A stretch of 64,000 bases of DNA from Bacteroidaceae bacterium. GTDB taxonomy: Bacteria; Bacteroidota; Bacteroidia; Bacteroidales; Bacteroidaceae. The position numbers and the translations under genes are program-made. Where the stretch lies: positions 20,357 to 84,356 of the forward strand of contig JAGAQY010000034.1 in NCBI GenBank assembly GCA_017622495.1, in the 5' to 3' direction. The notes beneath the pieces were generated by a model that was given only the letters and a program-made list of their open reading frames with translations, did no database searches and was not told where the DNA came from. Numbering within the stretch: position 1 is the stretch's first letter; the number at the start of each line of letters is the position of its first letter. This document shows positions 18,873 through 27,656 of this stretch, one piece after another.

Positions 18873-21800
18873 TTAGAATGTCAGTTTTACACCAGCCGAG
18901 AATGTACGGATTGCACCGTATGTAGCGGTTGATGAAGAATAGAAGCCTTGACGGGGGTCCATGCCCTTGCGAGCAGTAAGGATAGCCAGATTATCAGCAA
19001 CACCGAAAATACGCAATGAGCTGATACCCGCACCACGGAGCCATGCCTTCGGGAAAGTATAGCCGAGGGTGATATTGTTCAGAGCAAGGTAGTTTGAAGA
19101 AATCAGCCAACGGTCTGAAGAAGAGTTGGTATACTGATCCATGTAGTCAAGACGAGGAACATCTGTGATACGGTTCTCGGGAGTCCATGCATTGGCAATA
19201 TCCTTGTGCCAGTTCTGACCTGCACCATAACCGTCACCGTTGTGCATCAAATCCTGATAACTATAATCCCAAATTCTACCACCGAGCTGATAAGCGAACT
19301 GTACAGAGAGGTCGAAACCGTGGAACTCAAGACTGGTACCGAAACCACCATATACCTTAGGCAGGAGGTCGCCAGTAGCCTGACGGTTGGTTGACTGAGC
19401 CTTCTGATAGTCAGCAGTTACATAATACTCAGGATTCTTCTCATACTCTGCTACAGCAGCATTATAAGCGTCTTCATTACCCTCCTTTGTAAGTTCCTTA
19501 TACTCATCGGCAGTAAGCTCTCTCTTAAGATACTCGTCTGCAGTAGTCATGGCCTCGTAGAGAGCCTTACCCGAGTTAGGATCAACACCTACAAACTTTG
19601 TCAGATAGAGCTGATACATAGACTCGCCCTCTTCGTAGATGGTAGAGCCATCGATGAACTTACCGTTCAATTCGGGGTGAAGTGCAATAATCTTATTCTT
19701 CACGAAAGTAGCATTGGCATATACATCCCAACGGAACTTCTTGAACTCAACGGGAGTAGCGTTCAACTCAATTTCCCAACCAGAGTTAGCCATAGAACCG
19801 ATATTCATGGGAATTGAGGTGTAACCGTTAGAAACAGCTACGGGCTTGTAGTAAAGCATATCGCTGGTAGTACGGTTGAAGTACTCAACGGTACCGCTCA
19901 GTTTGCTCTTCCAGAGTGAGAAGTCAACACCCGCATTGAATGCGTTAGACTTTTCCCATGTGATGTCCTTGTTACCTTTATAAACAAGGTTACCATCTGA
20001 GAACACACCATCAGCACCAGTCACCTGATACTGGTCGAGGTAAGCATAATAGTTCTGGATATCATCGTTACCCTGCTGACCATAAGAAGCCTTCACCTTC
20101 AAGATGTCAACCCAGTCTACATCGTTCATGAAATACTCCTTGCTGAGTACCCATGCAGCAGATGCTGAGTAGAAGTTACCCCAACGATTATCGGGATGGA
20201 AGCGTGAAGAAGCATCGCGACGATATGATACGCTACCGAAGTACTTCTCATCATAGTTGTAGTTGAAACGGCCGAGGATACCACGGGTAGAGTATGCGTA
20301 TGTAGAGCCACCACCACGCTTCTGGTCGATAGTATTGTTGATAGTGAAGTCACCATCTTTATAGAGGTTCTGACCTGAAGCATAGAATTCTTCGTAACGG
20401 AGGTCGTATGCCTCGTAACCTACCAATGCATCGTATGTGCTCTTACCGTATGTCTTGTTGTAAGTAGCCAAATACTGTTGGTTCAAAGCCATTGTATGCA
20501 TGTGATACTGCATGGCTGTACCGCCATAGCTTGCACTTTGGCCATACTTGGCATTACCCACGTTATGATAGCGCGTATTGTCAATGTGTGTACCCAAAGA
20601 GGCAGTCAACTTCAAGCCCTTGAGGGGAGTGATCTCAGCAAACCACTTGCTGTTCATGATGTCCATGAGGTACTCCTCGGTATTGTAGAAGAGGTCGCTG
20701 ACAGGGTTAGACATAGACATCCAGTTACGCGTGAAGGGGATAGCCTTACCATCAGCGCCCAGACCATTACCATAGTCATAGATAGGACGGCCGCTATTGG
20801 CATCACGGATGATATTGCCGTTCACATCGCGGAAGTACATAGGATAGATAGGAGCAATCTGGTTTGCCAAATTAAAAGCATTGGCAGAAGAGCCAGAAGA
20901 AGAAGAAGTCTGATCACCGGGGTAGCGGCTTGTGCTGTTGGTGTAAGCGAGGTTAGCACCAAACTTCAGCCACTTCTTTGCCTGATAGTCAACATTCAGA
21001 CGAGTAGAGATACGATCGAAACCTGAGTCCTCGATGAGACCGCCATCCTCAAGGTAACCTGCTGAGAAGTAGTAGCTGATGCGGTCGGTACCACCTGATA
21101 CACCGAGGTTGTACTCCTGACGCATCTGACTGTCAATAGTACCGGCAGTCCAGTCATCGGGAGTATAGTAGTACTTACCATCGCTGTAGCCGAGAGTAGC
21201 CAAAGGATCCACCTTGCCGTCGAGGCCGATAAGGCCAGGAGCACCGTTCAAGGTATACATCTGATAACCTACAGCATCGAAGAGGTTCTCGTTAGCGTAA
21301 GCATGAGCAGCAGCAGCAGATTTACCCAAATCATAGTAACCAGCATTGCGGTATGCCTGGTACAGAGTCTCCATATAAGAATCTGCAGTTTCGAGCACAT
21401 CGTACTTGCCAATCTGACGTTCGTTAACACCCCACTTGGCATCAAAAGTGATGCGTGCATCGTGAGTCTTACCCTTCTTTGTTGTTACCATGATAACACC
21501 GTTGGCACCACGTGCACCGTAAAGAGCAGCAGCAGCAGCGTCCTTCAGTACTGACATGCTCTCGATGTCGGCAGGGTTGATAGAAGAGATATCACCGTCG
21601 AAGGGGATACCGTCAACTACATACAACGGAGTGTTGCTTGCATAGAGTGAACCGATACCGCGGATACGAACGGTAGAGCTTGTACCCGGCTGACCGTTTG
21701 AGCTCAATGTCTGAACACCGGCGATAGTACCAGAAAGCGCGTTGGTGATGTTAGAAACCTGACGGTCCTCCAACTTCTCGGCATCAACCACTGAAGCCGA

Positions 21801-22163
21801 ACCGGTGAAGGCCGATTTCTTAACAGTACCGTAAGCAACCACCATCACATCGTCGAGGGCTACGCCGTCCTCTGTCAATGTAACCTTGATGGTCTTGCCA
21901 CGCAAGATCTTTACCTCCTGAGTAGCCATACCCATGTACGACACGCGAAGTGTAGTAGCTGAAGCAGGCACATCAGCAATCACAAACTTACCTTCAATAT
22001 CAGTAGCAGCACCGAGGTCGGTACCTACAACCAATACAGAGGCGCCAATTACAGGCTCACCGTCAGCTTCGGAGTAAACCACACCCGAGATCTGAGAGGT
22101 TTGCGCTGTTGCCATACCAATACCACTGAGGATAAAGGTCAACAAAAATAGCACTTTTTTCAT
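18873..22163 (-). CDS. SusC/RagA TonB-dependent outer-membrane transporter (SusC1)
   Basis: A 1096-residue complete SusC-like transporter. Signal peptide 1-20 (ending GMATAQ), a carboxypeptidase-D regulatory-like domain at ~24-100, a plug with SusC signatures (NALSGTIAGVQTLSSNGQPG, RIRGIGSLYASNTPLYVVDG, LKDAAAAALYGARGANGVIM) at ~130-230, then a 22-strand barrel ending in a terminal F. It takes energy from TonB to import substrate bound by SusD1. No exact TAnnTTTG promoter is present on this strand in 22164-22440. A copy of the proposed inversion site lies 112-136 bp upstream of its ATG, so expression may depend on a promoter brought in by inversion (inference). Confidence 0.96.
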   Translation of the reverse strand: MKKVLFLLTFILSGIGMATAQTSQISGVVYSEADGEPVIGASVLVVGTDLGAATDIEGKFVIADVPASATTLRVSYMGMATQEVKILRGKTIKVTLTEDGVALDDVMVVAYGTVKKSAFTGSASVVDAEKLEDRQVSNITNALSGTIAGVQTLSSNGQPGTSSTVRIRGIGSLYASNTPLYVVDGIPFDGDISSINPADIESMSVLKDAAAAALYGARGANGVIMVTTKKGKTHDARITFDAKWGVNERQIGKYDVLETADSYMETLYQAYRNAGYYDLGKSAAAAHAYANENLFDAVGYQMYTLNGAPGLIGLDGKVDPLATLGYSDGKYYYTPDDWTAGTIDSQMRQEYNLGVSGGTDRISYYFSAGYLEDGGLIEDSGFDRISTRLNVDYQAKKWLKFGANLAYTNSTSRYPGDQTSSSSGSSANAFNLANQIAPIYPMYFRDVNGNIIRDANSGRPIYDYGNGLGADGKAIPFTRNWMSMSNPVSDLFYNTEEYLMDIMNSKWFAEITPLKGLKLTASLGTHIDNTRYHNVGNAKYGQSASYGGTAMQYHMHTMALNQQYLATYNKTYGKSTYDALVGYEAYDLRYEEFYASGQNLYKDGDFTINNTIDQKRGGGSTYAYSTRGILGRFNYNYDEKYFGSVSYRRDASSRFHPDNRWGNFYSASAAWVLSKEYFMNDVDWVDILKVKASYGQQGNDDIQNYYAYLDQYQVTGADGVFSDGNLVYKGNKDITWEKSNAFNAGVDFSLWKSKLSGTVEYFNRTTSDMLYYKPVAVSNGYTSIPMNIGSMANSGWEIELNATPVEFKKFRWDVYANATFVKNKIIALHPELNGKFIDGSTIYEEGESMYQLYLTKFVGVDPNSGKALYEAMTTADEYLKRELTADEYKELTKEGNEDAYNAAVAEYEKNPEYYVTADYQKAQSTNRQATGDLLPKVYGGFGTSLEFHGFDLSVQFAYQLGGRIWDYSYQDLMHNGDGYGAGQNWHKDIANAWTPENRITDVPRLDYMDQYTNSSSDRWLISSNYLALNNITLGYTFPKAWLRGAGISSLRIFGVADNLAILTARKGMDPRQGFYSSSTATYGAIRTFSAGVKLTF

Positions 22164-22272
22164 AAATAATGAATTTAAGTAAATAGTAATTAAACAGTTA
22201 AAACTTTATTCAAACTTCAAGAGTTTCCTAATACCTATAATAAGAGAGAAAGAGAAATAGAGAGAAAAATCA

Positions 22273-22299
22273 GCGCAAAGTCTTCGCGCTACTTTGCGC
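22273..22299 (-). repeat. proposed recombinase crossover site A (upstream of susC1)
   Basis: A 27-bp dyad with 9-bp perfect arms (GCGCAAAGT and ACTTTGCGC) around a 9-nt centre. Read on the minus strand, 22 bp of it (22276-22297) are identical to 30721-30742 at the susC3 5' boundary, and 18 bp (AAGTAGCGCGAAGACTTT) are identical to susC2 at 24634-24651. Its orientation is opposite to both, so recombination with either would invert the DNA between them. Arms flanking a short centre are typical of tyrosine-recombinase core sites. Confidence 0.75.
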
Positions 22300-22410
22300 G
22301 GAGAAATTAACGTCTCATCCGATAGCCAAATTCCTATAGGATTCTTCCGTTCAAACAACCCATTAGGGTGTATATTTAGCTGTTTATACATATAAATGTG
22401 TTTTGGCTTT

Positions 22411-22853
22411 TTTATCTGCCATCGTCCGCCGCGATGCGTAACCACTTGTTTACATGGCTGATATTGGCTGACACTGCGTACGATTTTCAGTGTCAGCCAT
22501 AACCCGCAAGAAAAGATACCGAGGATCGCTTTATAGCAAGGTCTTTCTCGCTACCTTTTGTTTGTCGTTCTCTGTTTGTTACAAGCAATTCTATTTACTG
22601 CTGCGCAACAGCAAGGTTGCTGTTGGGCAAAGGTAACATTGCTGTTGGGCAAGGGTAATGTTGCTGTTGCGCAGCGGTAAATAAAAACACACGTCCGTTT
22701 CAGAGTGGAAGCATTATGAAATCGCTTTTAGAGATATCTTAACGGCATATAATGACTGCTGATAGGCCGATGTGGACAATCGTACGCAATGTCCGCCACT
22801 ACAATATTCATATACAGAGGATTATCCTCTATTGGCGGACGGTGGCAGATAAA
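22411..22853. repeat. second nested inverted-repeat element (443 bp), gene-free
   Basis: Most of the 883-bp gap between susC1 and the recombinase gene (22164-23046) is this element. Outer arms 22411-22430 and 22834-22853 match at 19 of 20 positions. Inner arms 22475-22485 and 22778-22788 (TGCGTACGATT and its complement) match exactly. Both pairs share the centre 22632. A separate perfect 11-bp hairpin (GGCTGACACTG/CAGTGTCAGCC, 22466-22498) overlaps the left inner arm. A four-unit 22-bp array lies at the centre. The plan equals that of 9423-10075 although the sequence differs. The remaining 22854-23046 shows only AT-rich simple repeats. Confidence 0.78.
22595..22682. repeat. array of four 22-bp units at the centre of the second element
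   Basis: Four contiguous 22-bp units start at 22595, 22617, 22639 and 22661. Units 2 and 3 both begin TTGCTGTTGGGCAA; unit 4 begins TTGCTGTTGCGCA; unit 1 carries the other half, GCGCAACAGCAA. The implied parent unit is a palindrome around TTGCTGTTGCGCAACAGCAA. The spacing is exactly that of the array at 9706-9781. Confidence 0.8.
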
Positions 22854-23046
22854 TAACCTCCTTTATATATATACGCGTACACGCGCACGCGAGATTACCT
22901 CTACTCACCATCATCAGTCTGAATTTTATAAATGCTTTGCATTTAAGAAGACTTGCTGGCTCGGCATAATCCCGCAAGCGGTTTCTGCACTCGCTACGCT
23001 GCGTCTTTCAATTCTCAATTTTCAATTCTCTTGTGTTACCCCTGTG

Positions 23047-24207
23047 CTACCGCTTTCGGCATTTTTTCAGCTCCTTGATGATGGTTTGGTTGATGACCTC
23101 GCAGTAGTTCATCGTCGTCTTCACATTCTTGTGCCCGAGCAGCCTCTGCACTGTAGTCACGTTTACCCCCTGCATGAGTAGCAGCGTGGCATTGGTGTGG
23201 CGGGCGCTGTGGAAGGAGAAGTGTTTGCGTATGCCTGCATGTTGGGCGATACGCTGCAGGCGCTTGTCTACGGTAGAGTTTGACGGCAAGTGGAAGAATG
23301 CATCCATGTTATCAGAATATCTGTTGAGCAGCGCCAGCGCCTTGCCCTCAAACAGGAGGTCGATGGGCAGGCTGATGCTTGCGCCAGTCTTCTGGCTCTC
23401 CGTGTTGATCCAGGTGTGAGTGGTTCCACGCTGTATGTTGGCAGTGGTTAATCGCACAAAATCGGAGTATCGCAACCCCGTGTAGCAGCAGAAGAGAAAA
23501 GCGTCCAATGTCTTTTGCAGTTGCAGGGCTTTGGGTGGCAGGATGAGCCGCTCCAGCTTCTCCAGTTCAAACGGTGTCAGGTGGGTATGAGTAAAAGGCC
23601 GATGGCTGATGCGGCGTTTATGGAAGGGATTGTCCTCTTCGCTCATCACGCCACGCTGGATAGCGGCATTCACATAGATGCGCAGATGGGAGAGGTGCTT
23701 GGCAATGGTGTTGGTGTGATACCCTTTTGTGCACATCCATGACTCGAATTTGCTGACGAAGTAGGGCGTCAGCTCCCCTATGGTCAGCTCTCCACAATAC
23801 TCTTTTAGTAGATAATAGGTTGTATATCTGTTCTCCCGCGTGCTCTCGCGTATACGCCCCTTCTCTATTTCGCTGGCCATGAAAGGGAGGAACTGCGGCG
23901 CGATACCATTCTTGACCTCCTCTCGCAGTGCTCGTAACGAAATGTTGCGCCCGCTCTTCCATAGCGCAATCTCCTTACCCTCCAGTTCGGTCATGCGCTC
24001 GACTATCATCCAGTTCAGCTCCTCGGCATGCGGATGATGGCAAATCTCACGCTTTGCATCGTCCCATTGCGAGGGATATATATAAATATGTGTAGATACA
24101 TACATGCGACGCCGCTCCAGGTATGCTTCTATCTGGATGAGGCCCTTGCCATCGGCCCTCAGCTGCTTTTTGCGGTTAAATACCGCCCGATACATAATCT
24201 TCTTCAT
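23047..24207 (-). CDS. tyrosine site-specific recombinase (proposed SusC shufflon invertase)
   Basis: A 386-residue phage-integrase-family recombinase. The N-terminal arm-binding region (residues 1-60) and the SAM-like core-binding domain (~115-195) precede the catalytic domain. Catalytic residues are visible: Arg246 in TGLRYSD, Lys273, His333 and Arg336 in HSARH, His359 in LLGHK and the nucleophile Tyr368 in MNYCE. The gene lies between crossover sites A (22273-22299) and B (24634-24651), so it would be inverted along with that segment, and it is divergent from susC2 with a 223-bp gap. There is no sign of an integrated mobile element around it. Tyrosine recombinases of this type drive DNA inversions in Bacteroides; that this one acts on these sites is inferred from position and site sequence. 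Confidence 0.93.
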   Translation of the reverse strand: MKKIMYRAVFNRKKQLRADGKGLIQIEAYLERRRMYVSTHIYIYPSQWDDAKREICHHPHAEELNWMIVERMTELEGKEIALWKSGRNISLRALREEVKNGIAPQFLPFMASEIEKGRIRESTRENRYTTYYLLKEYCGELTIGELTPYFVSKFESWMCTKGYHTNTIAKHLSHLRIYVNAAIQRGVMSEEDNPFHKRRISHRPFTHTHLTPFELEKLERLILPPKALQLQKTLDAFLFCCYTGLRYSDFVRLTTANIQRGTTHTWINTESQKTGASISLPIDLLFEGKALALLNRYSDNMDAFFHLPSNSTVDKRLQRIAQHAGIRKHFSFHSARHTNATLLLMQGVNVTTVQRLLGHKNVKTTMNYCEVINQTIIKELKKCRKR

Positions 24208-24337
24208 TTTTCTTGTCCTTTGGTTTGATGTAGCCCTTTCAAAAAGCCACTGTTTTGTGCTCGTTTTATAACATTTTCACCATTTCAGACGTTGAAAACC
24301 GCATTTTTGAAGTTAAAAATACGGATTTTAAGTTTTT

Positions 24338-24371
24338 TTTGCGGTTATCTCGATTTTTTGCGCTACATTTG
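24338..24371 (+). promoter_or_regulatory. consensus promoter of susC2, on the invertible segment
   Basis: TTTG at 24338-24341 and TACATTTG at 24364-24371 (22-nt spacer) lie about 60 nt upstream of the susC2 ATG. The -7 box is an exact TAnnTTTG. It is the only exact match found near any of the three susC genes, and it sits between crossover sites A and B, so inversion would turn it round. Confidence 0.65.
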
Positions 24372-24430
24372 CAACTTTCATTGAGAGAATAGACCAAATA
24401 AATTATTGTTAAACTTTAAGAGAAAAATTT

Positions 24431-27400
24431 ATGAAAGGTAAATTGATGATGTTATTAGCTTGTCTCTTTATGGGTGCAAGCATGGTAACTGCTCAGACCT
24501 CTAAGGTGACTGGTCTTGTAATCAGCGCCGAAGACAGTGAGCCTGTGATTGGTGCCTCAGTCGCAGTAAAGGGCGTGCCCACTCTGGGTGCCATTACTGA
24601 CGTTGATGGCAAGTTCGTTATTGAAAACCTTCCAAGTAGCGCGAAGACTTTAGTCGTATCGTACGTTGGAATGGTGACTACTGAAGTGGCTATTAAGCCT
24701 AATGTAAGAGTTGTTCTGGAGAGTGATACAGAGCACTTGGATGAAGTAATGGTTGTGGCTTTCGGTACAGCCAAGAAGTCTCAGTTTACGGGTTCGGCCG
24801 CAACAATCAAGGCCGACAAGATTGCTGAGCGTCAAGTTTCTAACGTATCTAACGCTCTGAGCGGTCAGATTGCCGGTGTGCAGACTACAGCTACCAATGG
24901 TGAGCCGGGTGCTGCAGCCAATGTTCGCATCCGTGGTATCGGTTCTATGAGTGCCAGCAATGCTCCGCTGTATGTAGTGGATGGCGTGCCCTTCGAAGGC
25001 AACATCTCTACCATCAACCCGCAGGACATCGAGACCATGACCGTATTGAAGGATGCTGCATCCAACGCGCTCTATGGTGCTCGTGGTGCCAACGGTGTAA
25101 TTTTGATCACCACCAAGAAGGGACAGAGTGGTTCGAAAGCCAAGATTGACGTGGATGCCAAGTGGGGTACCAACCGCCGTGCCATCCCCAACTACGATGT
25201 GATGACCGATGCCAACACATATTACGAGACCTACTATCAGGGTATCAACAATGCGTTGGGTGGCAATGCTGCATCTGACAAGGTGGGTGCCTACGTAGAG
25301 CAGTTCCTGGGCTATCCTATCTACAACATCCCCGAGGGGGAACAGTTGTTTACTGCTGAGGGTAAAATCAACCCCAACGCCACATTGGGCAATGTTTATG
25401 CCGATGAGTATTACTTGCAGCCCGACAATTGGTACAACGAGTTGTTCCAGAACGACAACCTCCGTCAGGAGTATAACGTTCGCATCAGCGGTGCCAGCCC
25501 TCAGTCGACCTATTTCTTGTCGGCAGGTTATCTGGAAGATACCGGTATCATCCCCAGTTCTGGATTCCAGCGTTTCAGCACACGTATGAATGCTGACTAT
25601 CAGGTGAACAACCGCATCAAGGTGGGTTCAAGCTTCTCGTATGTGAACACCAACTCACTCTCTCCGCGCGACCAGTCTGGTTCTTCATCAGGCAACTTGT
25701 TCTATATCTCCAACATGATTGCTCCCATCTATCCTCTCTATGTACGCAACGCCGACGGCTCAATCAAGATTGACGAGTATGGCTTCACCACTTATGACTT
25801 CGGTGCAGGTGAGTATCCTGGTCTCGGTCGCCCGTTCATGGGTAACTCTAACCCCGCATCTATGATTGCGCTCGACAAGTACAAGACTGTATCTGACGTG
25901 CTTAGTGGTCGTGCGTTCCTCAACTGGGAGATTGCCAAGGGTCTTAAGGCATCGGCCAATTGGGGTGTAGATGTCAACAATAGCCGTATCAACAACTTGT
26001 ATAATGCCTACTATGGCCAGTACTCATCTACAGGTGGTATCATCTATGTAACTGCCGCCCGCACATTCAGCACCAACCAACAGTACTTGCTGACTTATAA
26101 TAAGGAGTATGGTAACCATAGCATCGATGCATTGGCTGGTTATGAGAACTATCAGCGTACCTATCAGTATCTGAACGGTTCGAAAGAGAATCTCTACAAC
26201 CCCAACGTTCCTGAGATTGACAACGCCATTAGTCAGCCGAGTGCATCTTCATATACAGGTGTGTACAATACTCAAGGTATCTTGGCACGCTTGCAGTACG
26301 ACTATGCCGACAAGTATTTCTTCAGCGCCAGCTTCCGTCGCGACGCTTCTTCACGCTTCCATCCCGACAACCGCTGGGGTAACTTCTGGTCGGTAGGTGG
26401 TGGTTGGTTGCTCAACAAGGAGAACTTCCTCCTCGGTGTTGACAACATTGACCTCTTGAAGTTCAAGGCTTCTTATGGTGTGCAGGGTAACGACAACCTC
26501 GACTATACAGACCTCCACAACTACAACTACTACTCTGACCACTATGGTATTGCTGACGCCAATGGTGACTTTGCCCTGTCATTGACCTACAAGGGAAACA
26601 AGGACATCACATGGGAAAGTTCACACAACTTCAACACCGGCTTCGACTTCGAGTTCTTCAAGCGTCGTCTGCGCGGTACTGTAGAGTACTTCACCCGCAA
26701 GACTGTAGACATGCTCTACGAGCGTCCTGTGGCTCCTTCGTTGGGTTACACTGCGTTGCCGATGAACGTAGGTTCAATGTCGAACAGCGGTTTTGAGTTG
26801 GACATCCAGGGCGACCTCATCCGCTCAAAGAAGGTGAACTGGACAGCCAACTTCAACATTACTTCCGTGAAGAACGTTATCAACGAGCTGCACCCCGACC
26901 TTGACGGCGAGATGATTGACGGTTCATGGATCTACCGTGAAGGCGAATCATCTTATCAGATGTATATCCGCGAGTATGCCGGTGTTGATCCCGAGAACGG
27001 TGACGCTCTCTGGTATGTAGACGTGCCTCAGGTTGGTGAGGACGGCACTCCGCTGAAGGATGCCAATGGTGAGCCTGTAGTGAAGAAAGAGACCACCAAC
27101 GAGTACACCAACGCTACACGTTACGCCACTGGCGATATCCTGCCCAAGGCATACGGTGGCTTCGGCACCAACCTCAGCGCCTACGGATTTGACTTTGGCA
27201 TCTCATTCGCTTATCAGTTTGGCGGCCGCATCTACGACAACACCTATGCTGCATTGATGCACCAAGGCACAAGTGATGATGCCGGACGGAACTGGCACAA
27301 GGATGTTCTGAACGCATGGACTCCCGAGAACACCGTTACAGACGTTCCTATGCTCAACTACAATGGCGACGGCTATGCAAACGGCGTTTCTACCCGCTTC

Positions 27401-27634
27401 TTGACAAGCTCAAACTACCTCAGCATCAACAATATCACCTTCGGATATACCGTGCCCAAGACCTTCACTCAGAAGATTGGCGTACAGAACTTCCGTATAT
27501 ACTTTGCTGCTGACAACGTTGCCGTATTCGCAGCACGTAAGGGTCTCGACCCCCGTCAGAGCTACTCTACATCATCTAACTCATACTACTCACCGATGCG
27601 TACAATGTCGGCTGGTGTGACGATGACATTCTAA
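24431..27634 (+). CDS. SusC/RagA TonB-dependent transporter (SusC2), currently joined to the promoter
   Basis: A 1067-residue complete SusC-like transporter. Signal peptide 1-21 (ending ASMVTAQ), carboxypeptidase-D-like domain at ~24-100, and a plug with NALSGQIAGVQTTATNGEPG and LKDAASNALYGARGANGVIL. The barrel includes SASFRRDASSRFHPDNRWGN and ends GVTMTF. Codons 68-74 (P-S-S-A-K-T-L) contain the 18-bp crossover core shared with site A and with susC3. Everything 5' of it (promoter, signal peptide and 68 codons) is therefore a potentially movable end, and the 1000-codon body is the fixed part. susD2 follows after 22 nt. The substrate is unknown. Confidence 0.96.
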   Translation: MKGKLMMLLACLFMGASMVTAQTSKVTGLVISAEDSEPVIGASVAVKGVPTLGAITDVDGKFVIENLPSSAKTLVVSYVGMVTTEVAIKPNVRVVLESDTEHLDEVMVVAFGTAKKSQFTGSAATIKADKIAERQVSNVSNALSGQIAGVQTTATNGEPGAAANVRIRGIGSMSASNAPLYVVDGVPFEGNISTINPQDIETMTVLKDAASNALYGARGANGVILITTKKGQSGSKAKIDVDAKWGTNRRAIPNYDVMTDANTYYETYYQGINNALGGNAASDKVGAYVEQFLGYPIYNIPEGEQLFTAEGKINPNATLGNVYADEYYLQPDNWYNELFQNDNLRQEYNVRISGASPQSTYFLSAGYLEDTGIIPSSGFQRFSTRMNADYQVNNRIKVGSSFSYVNTNSLSPRDQSGSSSGNLFYISNMIAPIYPLYVRNADGSIKIDEYGFTTYDFGAGEYPGLGRPFMGNSNPASMIALDKYKTVSDVLSGRAFLNWEIAKGLKASANWGVDVNNSRINNLYNAYYGQYSSTGGIIYVTAARTFSTNQQYLLTYNKEYGNHSIDALAGYENYQRTYQYLNGSKENLYNPNVPEIDNAISQPSASSYTGVYNTQGILARLQYDYADKYFFSASFRRDASSRFHPDNRWGNFWSVGGGWLLNKENFLLGVDNIDLLKFKASYGVQGNDNLDYTDLHNYNYYSDHYGIADANGDFALSLTYKGNKDITWESSHNFNTGFDFEFFKRRLRGTVEYFTRKTVDMLYERPVAPSLGYTALPMNVGSMSNSGFELDIQGDLIRSKKVNWTANFNITSVKNVINELHPDLDGEMIDGSWIYREGESSYQMYIREYAGVDPENGDALWYVDVPQVGEDGTPLKDANGEPVVKKETTNEYTNATRYATGDILPKAYGGFGTNLSAYGFDFGISFAYQFGGRIYDNTYAALMHQGTSDDAGRNWHKDVLNAWTPENTVTDVPMLNYNGDGYANGVSTRFLTSSNYLSINNITFGYTVPKTFTQKIGVQNFRIYFAADNVAVFAARKGLDPRQSYSTSSNSYYSPMRTMSAGVTMTF
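24634..24651 (+). repeat. proposed crossover site B inside susC2
   Basis: AAGTAGCGCGAAGACTTT, identical to 30724-30741 and to the reverse complement of part of 22273-22299. It spans codons 68-74 of susC2. It has the same reading frame as the copy in susC3 (AGT AGC GCG AAG ACT), so an exchange within it would give an in-frame SusC2-SusC3 protein. Confidence 0.75.
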
Positions 27635-27656
27635 TAACCCATTATAAGAAAAGAAT

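Noticed and set aside
21930..21975. A crossover site within the susC1 coding region
   Set aside because: The equivalent codons (ATTLRVSYMGM) do not contain the 18-bp core; only the upstream intergenic site A matches.
22206..22445. A 79-codon minus-strand frame containing site A
   Set aside because: It crosses the crossover site and inverted-repeat arm, has low-complexity content and no start signals; it is a by-product of the repeats.
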